From Candidatus Gastranaerophilales bacterium (GTDB lineage Bacteria; Cyanobacteriota; Vampirovibrionia; Gastranaerophilales; Gastranaerophilaceae), in the NCBI GenBank assembly GCA_944325565.1, contig CALVAT010000002.1:1-60984 (forward strand): a stretch of DNA of 60,984 bases, in the 5' to 3' direction. Shown one piece after another: positions 8,958-17,210 of the stretch. Position numbers and translations under genes: made by a program. Numbering within the stretch: position 1 is the stretch's first letter; each line of letters begins with the position of its first letter. The notes under the pieces were generated by a model. It saw only the letters and a program-made list of their open reading frames with translations. It ran no database searches and was not told where the DNA came from.

Positions 8958-9785
8958 CTACATATTTTGAACTTGTTTGCTATCGCTTTCTATCGAATCT
9001 TTGAGCATCTTTTTAACAATATCGCCTTGAGTATCCAGCATTTTTACAACTGTTTCAATATTTCTTACCTTGTTTGAAAGTATTGTGTCTGCATTTGACA
9101 AAATGCTGCCAGAAATATTTTGATATGCTGCAAGACCTGCAGAAGAAGTACCTTGTAAAAGGTTACCCAGAACTGTTGCTCCAAGCCCGAAACCACCCAT
9201 ATAAGGTGCCATCGCTTGAACAACACCCGCAAAACCTGAAACTATACCTGCAGCAGGTAATACCCAAGATGTTCCAGGTACTCCAAATCCTGAAGCAACC
9301 CCGGCGCCATAGGCAGCTGCATTGAGGCCGACAGAACCACCTATACTGCTTGCTGAGTATAAACTTGATGCGCCGCCTGTAATTGTACCATCACTGTAAC
9401 TGGTATCCATACCAAAGCCCCAGGCAATAGGAGCAGCACCGCTGGGAAAACCAGGATAGTTGCCCAAATCTGTAATTCCGAAAGATGCGCTACCGCTGTC
9501 TAAAATAGAGTTACCACCGCTTATCGGAGACCAGTATGAAGTTCCTGGAATGTTCATACTGGTGTTGCCACCCATAATCGGCATGAAGGCACTTGGGGAA
9601 ATTAATCTTGCAATTTGCCACAAAAAGCTTCCGGCTGTACCAAAGCCGCCGCCATCAAGAGCTGAACCGCTTACGGTCAAATCTCTTAGTCTATCGTATG
9701 TTTCAAATAATTCAGCCTTTGCATCTGAACTGGCCTTACCGAATTTATTTGCTATTACAAGATATCCGTCATTTTTATAAGACAT
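8958..9785 (-). CDS. Glycine/serine/alanine-rich protein with hydrophobic core and helical ends
   Basis: This 275-residue protein has three parts. An N-terminal charged helix (about 8-40) comes first. The centre (40-215) is rich in Gly, Ser and Ala and includes a long hydrophobic run (about 176-215, LPAAGIVSGFAGVVQAMAPYMGG). A C-terminal amphipathic helix (about 225-275) closes it. There is no signal peptide. A GAGGGC ribosome site supports the start. It lies between members of the MGMA family and is read in the same direction. The pattern of hydrophobic centre and coiled ends recalls secreted pore-forming or translocator proteins, but no homology is visible and the function is unknown. Confidence 0.7.
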   Translation of the reverse strand: MSYKNDGYLVIANKFGKASSDAKAELFETYDRLRDLTVSGSALDGGGFGTAGSFLWQIARLISPSAFMPIMGGNTSMNIPGTSYWSPISGGNSILDSGSASFGITDLGNYPGFPSGAAPIAWGFGMDTSYSDGTITGGASSLYSASSIGGSVGLNAAAYGAGVASGFGVPGTSWVLPAAGIVSGFAGVVQAMAPYMGGFGLGATVLGNLLQGTSSAGLAAYQNISGSILSNADTILSNKVRNIETVVKMLDTQGDIVKKMLKDSIESDSKQVQNM

Positions 9786-9817
9786 AGTGCCCTCACATAA
9801 TCTAACTATCCAATTAA

Positions 9818-10795
9818 TTATTGAAATGTCTTAAATACATTGTCAACGTTAGTATCAATAACTTTCTTGACTGAATCAAGCTCTGTCTGCAAAGCTTCTT
9901 GCTCTGTATCAAGTTGTTTTAATCTTAATTCAAGAGTTCTATCAGTTTCCTGAAGTTCTTCTGTTTTTGCGTTGATATCAGCAACCTCTTTTTCATAATT
10001 TGCTTTATCAACGTTATACTGTTCCATTGCATCATTATATCCCTGTTCGTCATATTCCTGTGCAACAGAAAGATTGTAGTTATACTGATATCCTTGCTCA
10101 TCAGTCCAGCTGATTGAGTTATACAAGCCTGAAGAAGATGTTCCGACCGTAGCATTATTTATAGTTTTTGTTGTTTCTTGTTCTACAGTCATAACATTGA
10201 GCAAGTCAACATTCTGGCTTCCTGCCGTTGTTGGATCAAAGCCAGTTTTAGTTGCGTTAATATAATATGTTGACCCGTTTGAAGCATTCGTAAACATATA
10301 ATATTGATCTGTTGTTTCATTTTGATATGTTAAATTAGGATTTTTATTAAATTCATCAAGCATATATTGAGGCAAATCAGTAATGCTGTTTGATAAGTCG
10401 TAATTATTGCCGTTGCTTAAATATATCTTGTTTCCGCTAGATGTACTGTTCACATAAACAGATTGATTACTTGAAACGTTGTACTGAGGTACATCCTCAT
10501 TGTATTTTGTAATAACAGTATAAGTTTGTGGATCAGTTCCTTCATTAGGTGTAATCGATGATATCGTAACTTTACCATCTGAAGTTGCTGCGTCGCTATA
10601 TTGATATACATCAGTGTAATATTCTGATTGAGTTGGCGGGGTTGGTGAATTCAATGATAAAAGTCTTCTAAACAAACCAGCACTTTCATTGGCCAGTGCT
10701 GTTCTCTGCTGATTTACCTGTTGTCCTTCATACTCAACATTAATTTTTCTTGCCGTAATACCTAAGTATCTTGCCTGTGATGCTGCCATACCCAT
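9818..10795 (-). CDS. Long member of the MGMAASQ family: helical termini, variable Ser/Thr/Asn/Tyr-rich centre
   Basis: This 325-residue protein is a paralogue of the next gene upstream. The first 50 residues (MGMAASQARYLGITARKINV, then a Q/N-rich helix to PTPPT) and the last 70 (coiled coil LELRLKQLDTEQEALQTELD, then VIDTNVDNVFKTFQ) are nearly the same in both. The 200-residue middle differs and is rich in Ser, Thr, Asn and Tyr, with beta-type alternation. Conserved helical ends around a variable beta domain is the layout of flagellins and other self-assembling axial proteins; here that is analogy only. It has no signal peptide. An ACGGAGA ribosome site precedes the ATG. Confidence 0.75.
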   Translation of the reverse strand: MGMAASQARYLGITARKINVEYEGQQVNQQRTALANESAGLFRRLLSLNSPTPPTQSEYYTDVYQYSDAATSDGKVTISSITPNEGTDPQTYTVITKYNEDVPQYNVSSNQSVYVNSTSSGNKIYLSNGNNYDLSNSITDLPQYMLDEFNKNPNLTYQNETTDQYYMFTNASNGSTYYINATKTGFDPTTAGSQNVDLLNVMTVEQETTKTINNATVGTSSSGLYNSISWTDEQGYQYNYNLSVAQEYDEQGYNDAMEQYNVDKANYEKEVADINAKTEELQETDRTLELRLKQLDTEQEALQTELDSVKKVIDTNVDNVFKTFQ

Positions 10796-10977
10796 ATTAT
10801 TGTGTCTCCGTTCTTACTTGCTAACCATTTAAATTTAATTATCTTTCTTGAATTGTCATATTTAAGGCATTTTATATTAAGTTTTATTACCTTAATTATA
10901 AATGTTGATATAACAATTTTTAAAGTCTCTTAAAAGAAAAATCCTCTGTTTGATGTACCCCGAATTTTTAAATAAAT

Positions 10978-11018
10978 ACCGGCTTTCTAATTTTCAAGCA
11001 GACTATTAAAAAGCCGGT
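10978..11018 (-). terminator. Hairpin downstream of the 339-residue MGMAASQ gene
   Basis: ACCGGCTTT pairs with AAAGCCGGT across a 20-nt loop. On the minus strand it follows the stop at 11034, with a weak T-containing tail (ATTTATTT). It is probably a terminator between the two paralogues. Confidence 0.5.
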
Positions 11019-11033
11019 TTAAAAATTGGAGTA

Positions 11034-12053
11034 TTATGCAAATGTTTTGAATGTTTCTTCTATGTTTTTATCTATTACCTTTTTAACTGCGTCCATTTCT
11101 GTCTGAATTGCCTGTTGTTCTGTGTCTAACTGATCTAAGTGCAATTCAAGAGTTTTATCCTGTTGTTGAATAATTTCTGTTTGTGCGTTTATTTCTGAAA
11201 TTGTTTTGTCATAAATAGCTTTTTCTGCATTATATGTCTCCATTGCTGCATCATAAGCTTCGTCATCTTGAGTTGTTTGTTGTGTCAATGTACAGGTAAC
11301 AACATCTCCATTTTCATTAGTGAAAGTTACTGATGTATATCTTCCTGTTCCATCGCCAGCAGATTCAAGAACCGCATCATTATATGTTTTATATTCAGTT
11401 TTAGCAGTACTTTCTGCTGAGTACATTGTTAATGTACCATTATAATTCATTAAGTCTTCAAGAGTTTGAACATCAGCGGATGTTGGTATGTAGTATTCAA
11501 CACCACCATCTGTAAATTTAAAAAATGTAGTGTCATCTGTAATCTGGCTGTCTGTTATACCAGCTTTTTCATCAGCTTCTTGGAATTTTGAAGTTAATGC
11601 TGTATATTGCTGTGGTTCAATTATTGTATGCGAAGTGTTGTGACCTATCTGAATTGTATAAGTATCATCATCGCCTCTTGAGATAGTAAATCTGTTTGAG
11701 CTTGTTCCAGAGCTTACGATTTCAGATCTGTTTGAAAGAACATCCGTTGTTGATCTGTATGTAGAAATAGTGTAAAGATAGTTACCGTCTTCATCAGGAG
11801 TTGGATTTCTGTATATGCTGTCAATAGTATATTTTTGACTTGTAGAGTTATCTGTGAATACATACTCTGTTTTTGTATAATCATTAGCAGAAGGTGGGGT
11901 TGGCACATTGAGTGACAACATTTGGTTGAATAAACCGGCGCTCTGATTTGCTAGAGCAGTTCTTTCCTGGTTTACCTGCTGACCTTCGTATTCAACGTTT
12001 GTTTTTCTTGCTGTTAAGCCGAGGTATCTGGCTTGTGATGCTGCCATTCCCAT
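11034..12053 (-). CDS. Long member of the MGMAASQ family: helical termini, variable centre
   Basis: This 339-residue paralogue of 9818-10795 has the same N-terminal 50 residues (MGMAASQARYLGLTARKTNV...LNVPTPPS) and the same C-terminal coiled coil (LELHLDQLDTEQQAIQTEMD...VIDKNIEETFKTFA). Its centre (about 55-265) is unlike that of the paralogue but again Ser/Thr/Tyr-rich and beta-like. It has an AAGGAG ribosome site. Upstream lies an ATGTTACAA box at 12143 (see findings). I associate multi-copy genes of this type with Gastranaerophilales genomes; their function is unknown to me. Confidence 0.78.
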   Translation of the reverse strand: MGMAASQARYLGLTARKTNVEYEGQQVNQERTALANQSAGLFNQMLSLNVPTPPSANDYTKTEYVFTDNSTSQKYTIDSIYRNPTPDEDGNYLYTISTYRSTTDVLSNRSEIVSSGTSSNRFTISRGDDDTYTIQIGHNTSHTIIEPQQYTALTSKFQEADEKAGITDSQITDDTTFFKFTDGGVEYYIPTSADVQTLEDLMNYNGTLTMYSAESTAKTEYKTYNDAVLESAGDGTGRYTSVTFTNENGDVVTCTLTQQTTQDDEAYDAAMETYNAEKAIYDKTISEINAQTEIIQQQDKTLELHLDQLDTEQQAIQTEMDAVKKVIDKNIEETFKTFA

Positions 12054-12233
12054 TGCTAATACTCCTTATGATTTTTTTTAATTTGCATATCTGTTTTTAT
12101 AGTCGGCATACCTTTGCTAAAACTTTAGTAATTTGTTTTATAATGTTACAAAAAATTTACAATTGTTTTAAAAAATATAAGAAAACTAACCTTTTGCGAG
12201 TTTAATGATTTATAGTAAAAAGTCAATATTAGA

Positions 12234-12267
12234 CAAAAAAAGACCGGAATATCAAAATTCCGGTCTT
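12234..12267 (-). terminator. Terminator of ilvC
   Basis: On the minus strand AAGACCGGAAT, a 6-nt loop and ATTCCGGTCTT are followed by TTTTTTT, about 20 bp after the ilvC stop. The stem is perfect and the T-tract strong. Confidence 0.92.
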
Positions 12268-12288
12268 ACAATAATGTATACAGATATG

Positions 12289-13317
12289 TTAGTTTTTATC
12301 TCTGTTTATGATTTTGTCATTATCTTTCCATGCAAATTTTGAGCGAAGCTCTTTTCCTACTTTTTCAATCAGGTGTTCCTCACCTGCTTGTTCAAGAGCC
12401 TTGAATTTTTTCATGCCTGATTCGTACTCTTCAATCCATTCTTTTGCAAATTTGCCTTCCTGGATTTCTTTAAGAACTTTTTTCATTTCTTCTTTAACTG
12501 CAGGAGTTATTATTCTAGGACCGATAGTCAAGTCACCCCATTCTGCAGTATTTGAAATTGAATATCTCATATCAGAGATACCGCCCTGATTTACAAGGTC
12601 AACAATCAGCTTCATTTCATGCAAACATTCAAAGTAAGCCATATATGGAGAATATCCAGCCTCAACGAGCACTTCAAAACCAGCTGTAATTAATGCTGAC
12701 AGACCGCCGCAAAGAACAGCTTGCTCGCCAAAGAGGTCGGTTTCAGTTTCTTCTTTGAATGAAGTTTCATAAATACCTGCTCTTCCTGCACCTATAGCGG
12801 AAGCGTAAGCAAGTGCAACTTCTTTTGAATCTCCTGCAGGGTCTTGATATACAGCAATCAAAGAAGGAACTCCTTTGCCTGCCTGATACTCGCTTCTTAC
12901 CGTGTGTCCCGGGCCTTTCGGAGCTACCATTAATACGTTTATATCAGCTGCGGGTACAATTCTTTTAAAATGTATATTAAAGCCGTGAGCAAACATCAAA
13001 TATTGTCCTGGACGCATATTGGGTTTGATTTGTTCTTCGTACACTTTTGCCTGAACTTCATCAGGGATAAGAATTTGAATTAAATCAGCCCATTTTACAG
13101 CGTCTTCAATGCTCATAACTTTTAAGCCTTCTGCTTGAGCTTTCTTTGCGGAAGCTCCGCCCAATCTGGCCCCTATGACAACATCAACTCCGCTGTCTTT
13201 AAGGTTGGTTGATTGCCCGTAACCTTGTGAGCCGTAGCCTATAACAGCAACTTTTTTATTAAGGATTTTGCTTTTATCAATGTCAGCATCCATGTAAACT
13301 TTCAATTCGTGAGCCAT
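12289..13317 (-). CDS. ilvC: Ketol-acid reductoisomerase (class I)
   Basis: This is the second step of valine, leucine and isoleucine synthesis: Mg- and NADPH-dependent rearrangement and reduction of acetolactate. Its 342 residues fit the short class I. The Rossmann motif GYGSQGYGQ is at 27-35, the cofactor loop is ARLGGAS, HGF is at 111-113, and the metal ligands are Asp194/Glu198 (ETDLFGEQ) and Glu230/Glu234 (ECLHEMK). An AAAGGAGAG ribosome site precedes the ATG. It stands alone, without ilvBN or leuA, and ends in a strong terminator. Confidence 0.97.
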   Translation of the reverse strand: MAHELKVYMDADIDKSKILNKKVAVIGYGSQGYGQSTNLKDSGVDVVIGARLGGASAKKAQAEGLKVMSIEDAVKWADLIQILIPDEVQAKVYEEQIKPNMRPGQYLMFAHGFNIHFKRIVPAADINVLMVAPKGPGHTVRSEYQAGKGVPSLIAVYQDPAGDSKEVALAYASAIGAGRAGIYETSFKEETETDLFGEQAVLCGGLSALITAGFEVLVEAGYSPYMAYFECLHEMKLIVDLVNQGGISDMRYSISNTAEWGDLTIGPRIITPAVKEEMKKVLKEIQEGKFAKEWIEEYESGMKKFKALEQAGEEHLIEKVGKELRSKFAWKDNDKIINRDKN

Positions 13318-13504
13318 TCTTCTCTCCTTTTAACGTAATACCAGTTTAGTTTTAATTATTCTAGCACATTATTCCTGTGTCGCGTTAAATTATTGCGATA
13401 TATTTATTAAAATTTATTCAAGAAAATGCTTGAAAACGCTGGACAAAAATTTATTTTTATGTATTACTATATAGTGTAGTATTAACATTTTTATTGGTAA
13501 AAAA

Positions 13505-13549
13505 ATGAGAATTAGAAAGTACCAAAAGCGACAGTTTTATACGAACTAG
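13505..13549 (+). CDS. Possible 14-residue basic leader peptide
   Basis: The frame reads MRIRKYQKRQFYTN then stop. The ribosome site is weak (TTGGT). Its place just ahead of two competing hairpins is what makes it worth recording. It may be chance. Confidence 0.25.
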   Translation: MRIRKYQKRQFYTN

Positions 13550-13613
13550 AAGTCTTCGCAATATTTTGAAAAGATTGCGGTATTTCCGCATGAGCATAGA
13601 GCAGAATTTGTGG

Positions 13614-13643
13614 AGTCTTCTGATAAATTCGGAAGACTTTTTT
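13614..13643 (+). terminator. Rho-independent terminator
   Basis: AGTCTTC, an 11-nt loop, GAAGACT and six Ts. No annotated gene precedes it on the plus strand, so it must end a small RNA or act as an attenuator. Confidence 0.75.
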
Positions 13644-13750
13644 GTCTCTAAAAAATCAAAATATTTGTTACAAATTATAAAAATAGTTAATTTTAATAGC
13701 ACAAATAAACCTTCACAGGTATTGAATGTATAAATCTAAGGAGAAATCAA

Positions 13751-13831
13751 ATGTTTAATAATCGACGATATACACAATCAAGAGCAAACTCTGAAATTGT
13801 ATTAGTTATGAACTTGGTATGGGGTCTATAG
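13751..13831 (+). CDS. 26-residue leader ORF ahead of the 480-residue membrane protein
   Basis: This short frame starts MFNNRRYTQSR and ends NLVWGL. It has a perfect AAGGAG site 7 nt before the ATG, better than most genes here. Its stop codon lies inside a hairpin (13821-13844: GGGGT and ATAG pair with CTAT and ACCCC around a TACG loop), and the next gene starts 33 bp after the stop. That suggests a leader peptide or a small protein coupled to the gene at 13865. No homologue is known to me. Confidence 0.5.
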   Translation: MFNNRRYTQSRANSEIVLVMNLVWGL

Positions 13832-13844
13832 TACGCTATACCCC
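13821..13844 (+). promoter_or_regulatory. Hairpin spanning the leader ORF stop codon
   Basis: A nine-base-pair stem with a 2-nt bulge and a TACG tetraloop lies 20 bp before the ATG at 13865. Ribosomes finishing the leader ORF would open it. Confidence 0.45.
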
Positions 13845-13864
13845 GGTGTATAAAGGATATTTAA

Positions 13865-15307
13865 ATGTTAATTAATAAAATTACTTCAACTTTTGGCGAT
13901 CACTCAAATTTACTCCCCTTGTTTACTAAAGACGTCGTAAACAGCACAGGGATGACAGCTTTTTCTTACGACGCAGGCGGAAAAATAGAAGCAAAAGATA
14001 GATTTATTGACGAATTTGGAACTCAGGCTATCTGGATGGGAGGACTACCATTTTTTAAATGGGCTATTGATAATTCAGTCTATAAACTTGCTAAATTGAA
14101 TCCTGATGTAGATGTTAGACTGCTTAAGGATAACGAACAGTTAAGCGCTGCTCAAAAATATGCACAAACGCTTAAAGACACAAATATTTCTCAATCATTA
14201 AATAATGTTGTTAAAAATTCCAAAAAGGCGCAAGGCTTGTTCCTTGGAAAATTTGCTGCTGCCACTGCATTAACTTTAGCTTCTTTCTTTACCCTTGTTA
14301 AAGTTAAACAGCACTACACCAAGAAAGAAATAGAAAAACAGTTCTGGGCTAAGAAATCAGAACAACATTTTTATAGTAATAATGTTGCAAAAAGCCCTGC
14401 TTTTAAAGCATTTATGTCAGATGGTGAACATCAGAATAAAGCAAATAATAAAAACATTGCATTCAAGGGCTTAGGTTCAACTCTTTCAAGCTTTATGTTT
14501 GATCCTGTTAAAAACTTATTTATCGTTGACGCAGGTATTACCGGTGAAAGACTTATTGCTTCAAGAACCAAAACTGAATTCGCAGAAACCGCAATTAAAG
14601 AAGGCAGCTTGTTATTCTTCCTTTATGTTGCTGGTAGATATGTTCAGGAAGGCATTGAAAAAATCAGTGAAAAATTAGGTAAGCCTATAGGTTTGCATGC
14701 AGAAGTTCTTTCTTCAACCTATATGAATGATTCTATCACAAGCGGAAAAGCCGCAAAGGACGTAAAAGAAGTTAAAGATTTAATAAATGCGGTTCAATCG
14801 GCTAAAGAAAATCTGAAGGCAAATAAAACAGAAACTGCTAAGGCGGAATTAAGCAATGCCCAAAAAGCGCTGTATGAGTTCATTTATGATGCAAAAAATC
14901 AAGATAATACAGTTATTAAAGCTGCTAAGCATTCAGGTTTAATTAAAACCATAGTTAACGGTAACTGGTGGCAAAAACTCACAGGCAAGGCTGTGAACAC
15001 ACATAAAATTGATCCACAAAAATATATCAAGATTTCCGATATTGACGATTGCGCAAATAACATTGATAAACTCTATCAACAAGCAATCAAACACAAAGAT
15101 ATCGGTGCATTCTTAAAAGCTTGCAGAAATATGAAAATAGGTTCTGTTGCAGCTAATATGGGTATTACATGTCTCTTCTTAGGTTTGATTGTACCCTATT
15201 CTATGATGAAATACAGAGAAAAACATCAAAACGGCAAAAAAGAGTTCCATGTTCAATCGGAAATTGAAAGACAGCTTGAACAGAGCTTTAAGGGCAGAGT
15301 TGCATAA
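13865..15307 (+). CDS. Lineage-specific membrane-associated protein, 480 residues
   Basis: No named family is recognised. There is no signal peptide at the start. Hydrophobic segments lie at about 126-146 (KFAAATALTLASFFTLV), 253-270 (SLLFFLYVAGRYV) and 425-447 (NMGITCLFLGLIVPYSMM). The rest is charged and helical, including a Lys/Glu/Asn coil (about 285-330). The C-terminus is polar. An AAGGAT ribosome site precedes the ATG. The layout of hydrophobic patches within a long helical protein, plus a membrane segment near the C-terminus, is similar to the protein at 54431-56260; I could not establish homology by eye. It is probably a surface or membrane-remodelling protein of this lineage. Confidence 0.7.
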   Translation: MLINKITSTFGDHSNLLPLFTKDVVNSTGMTAFSYDAGGKIEAKDRFIDEFGTQAIWMGGLPFFKWAIDNSVYKLAKLNPDVDVRLLKDNEQLSAAQKYAQTLKDTNISQSLNNVVKNSKKAQGLFLGKFAAATALTLASFFTLVKVKQHYTKKEIEKQFWAKKSEQHFYSNNVAKSPAFKAFMSDGEHQNKANNKNIAFKGLGSTLSSFMFDPVKNLFIVDAGITGERLIASRTKTEFAETAIKEGSLLFFLYVAGRYVQEGIEKISEKLGKPIGLHAEVLSSTYMNDSITSGKAAKDVKEVKDLINAVQSAKENLKANKTETAKAELSNAQKALYEFIYDAKNQDNTVIKAAKHSGLIKTIVNGNWWQKLTGKAVNTHKIDPQKYIKISDIDDCANNIDKLYQQAIKHKDIGAFLKACRNMKIGSVAANMGITCLFLGLIVPYSMMKYREKHQNGKKEFHVQSEIERQLEQSFKGRVA

Positions 15308-15322
15308 GATTGTAAGCGTGTA

Positions 15323-16141
15323 TTAATCCGTAAGTGATTCAAGCAGTTTCTTTTCTGTTTTGTAGAGCACATTTTCGGATTGTATACGCTTTCTTTCTTC
15401 TTTTGACAAATCATCTCTTTTTAAAAGCGTTTCATTTTCTTTAAGCTTTTTATCAGCTTTGTCAGCCTGTGCTATCATTGCTTCTTTTGCATTACCGTTA
15501 AAAAAGTTTTTTTCATTTTTATCGATAGTGTCATATATTTCTGTACTGTTTGACACTTCGGACAAATCAGAGGGTTGTGTATTAACCGTAGACAGCGCCT
15601 GTTTTAACAGCGATGTAAACTCTGATACGTTGAATCCTGTACCTTTTAATGCAGCAACAGTAGACGACAGGCTCACCATCATCTCAGAAATTAAATACAA
15701 ATTCATAATCTTTGAGGTAGCTTCTTGAGCAGTTGCTTTAATTTTGTCTTCAATAAGCTTAATTTTAGATTTTTTTTCTGAATCGCTTAAAAAAGGATTA
15801 TTCATAATATTCGCTATTTCAGCGGCATAACTGCTTATTGCAGATTTCAGTGAGCTTATAATAGCATTTGCTTTCGATGAAGCGCTCAATGCAACGGAAG
15901 TAAGCTCATTAGCATTCAATTTGCTTAAAATATCGGTATTGTTAATCATTTTATCTGCTAGATCAATTGCGGTAGCCATTTCGGTCATGTGTTTTGCTGT
16001 CAGTTGTGCTTTAGTTGAGTCAATTTCTGCAGATTTTTGTTGATTAAATAAGTTAGATTCCTCTGTTTGTGATACAGAGCTTGAGTTATTTTTTCGTGTA
16101 ACTTTTAGACTTAAACTCGTGTTAAATATGGCAACGTACAT
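15323..16141 (-). CDS. Helical hypothetical protein, 272 residues
   Basis: The protein is rich in Ala, Ser, Lys and Asn and almost entirely helical, with no cysteine, signal peptide or obvious membrane segment. I take the start at 16141 (MYVAIFNTSLSLKV) because AGGGGTGA lies just upstream; an in-frame ATG 48 bp earlier has no ribosome site. The C-terminal 60 residues are a strongly charged coil. A TTTGTAACGTTA box lies about 80 bp upstream (16220-16231), as in other lineage-specific genes here. The function is unknown. Confidence 0.65.
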   Translation of the reverse strand: MYVAIFNTSLSLKVTRKNNSSSVSQTEESNLFNQQKSAEIDSTKAQLTAKHMTEMATAIDLADKMINNTDILSKLNANELTSVALSASSKANAIISSLKSAISSYAAEIANIMNNPFLSDSEKKSKIKLIEDKIKATAQEATSKIMNLYLISEMMVSLSSTVAALKGTGFNVSEFTSLLKQALSTVNTQPSDLSEVSNSTEIYDTIDKNEKNFFNGNAKEAMIAQADKADKKLKENETLLKRDDLSKEERKRIQSENVLYKTEKKLLESLTD

Positions 16142-16229
16142 ATATTCACCCCTGAATAAATAAATGTATAGTAACTTATTTATCGTCAAAGTGAAAAATA
16201 ACTTTAGAAAAGTTATTACATTTGTAACG

Positions 16230-17210
16230 TTATTTAACAGGTCTGTATGCTTGAGGATAATAGTAATCTTCTTTAAACCCCATTCTCCTGTACATTTTTA
16301 ATGCCGGATAATTATCAGTCTCTGTGCTTGCATTAACTTCTGACAAATGGTTTAAATGTTTACTTATTAATTTTGTCATAGTTGTATGAAGCATCGCTTC
16401 TCCAAGCCCTTTGCCGCAGTGCTCTTTTTTCATTCCGATAAGAGGTATATTGGCAATTCTACCTGCTGTAATATTTGCAAAACAAATTCCAACAGGTTTT
16501 TTGTTGTGTAAAAGTACGCTTGAGCACTCATCTAGGAAACGGCCGTATATACCGTATGTAATTTTATTTAGTATGTCTTTGCATCCCTCTTTAGATGAGA
16601 ATCTTGGGTCAAACAATGCATCAGATGTATTTTCAAATGATGTATTTATAACATTTACAACTTCATCTTTATATTTAGAGTCCCATTCAACTATTTTGTA
16701 GCCTTCAGGGAGCGGTTTTTGTTTATATGCTTTAAATACCTCCAGTGAACCAATATTCGAAAAATTAAGCCTTTCTACAGCCAGTCCAACGAGTTTAAAA
16801 CCGTAGTTGGTTATCTCTGGCGTAAATTCATCCTGCGAACCAAGCATTGGATAAGTAATCACTTTTTCTTTTATTATCTCCTGATTAATTTCCATAAACT
16901 TATCCATTAAAAGGCGCCTTTTGTAGTTGAGATTTTCTTCCCCAAGGCAATGAATAATATTAAGTTCTAGAGCCTCGCTTATTTCTGTAGTATAGACAAG
17001 AAATGCAGTAGGTATCTGCTCCTCGAATAAAATAAGACATTTTATCAATCCGGCATTCAGGCTTGCTGTAAACTCATCATATTCAAGCGGTTCAAGCTCG
17101 AATTTATAAAGGGAATAAGCTTTATTTTTAAAGTCATTGTATACACCTTTAAAAATATTTTTATACTCGTCACTATATTCTTGTACTTTATAAGCCAATG
17201 TTTCCGTCAT
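16230..17210 (-). CDS. GNAT-family N-acetyltransferase (two GNAT repeats)
   Basis: This 326-residue protein looks like two tandem GNAT folds. The C-terminal one (about 170-326) has a usable acetyl-CoA loop, EHCGKGLGEAMLHTTM, followed by VNASTETDNYPALKMYRRMGF, the usual end of the fold. The N-terminal half (1-150) lacks a clear loop and may be inactive. The layout resembles mycothiol-synthase-type double GNATs. The substrate is unknown. Its ATG overlaps the ribBA stop codon (TAATG), so it is translated with the riboflavin genes, though no riboflavin-pathway role is known. Confidence 0.82.
   Translation of the reverse strand: MTETLAYKVQEYSDEYKNIFKGVYNDFKNKAYSLYKFELEPLEYDEFTASLNAGLIKCLILFEEQIPTAFLVYTTEISEALELNIIHCLGEENLNYKRRLLMDKFMEINQEIIKEKVITYPMLGSQDEFTPEITNYGFKLVGLAVERLNFSNIGSLEVFKAYKQKPLPEGYKIVEWDSKYKDEVVNVINTSFENTSDALFDPRFSSKEGCKDILNKITYGIYGRFLDECSSVLLHNKKPVGICFANITAGRIANIPLIGMKKEHCGKGLGEAMLHTTMTKLISKHLNHLSEVNASTETDNYPALKMYRRMGFKEDYYYPQAYRPVK

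Larger units (their letters stand above)
13475..13646 (+). ncRNA. Candidate small structured RNA or attenuator leader
   Basis: This gene-free stretch has a promoter-like TGGACA at 13440 and TATTAC at 13462, a 14-codon ORF (13505-13549), a CGCAAT/ATTGCG hairpin (13557-13579) and a terminator (13614-13643). The sequence AGTCTTC occurs twice (13551 and 13614), and either copy can pair with the single GAAGACT at 13632, allowing alternative folds. It could be an independent RNA of about 170 nt or a leader controlling the genes at 13751 and 13865. I recognise no known RNA family. An antisense reading frame over it is most likely chance. Confidence 0.4.

Noticed and set aside
13457..13702. 81-residue minus-strand reading frame
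   Set aside because: It is antisense to the terminator and hairpins, has no ribosome site and an AT-driven composition; the structured plus-strand reading explains the region better.
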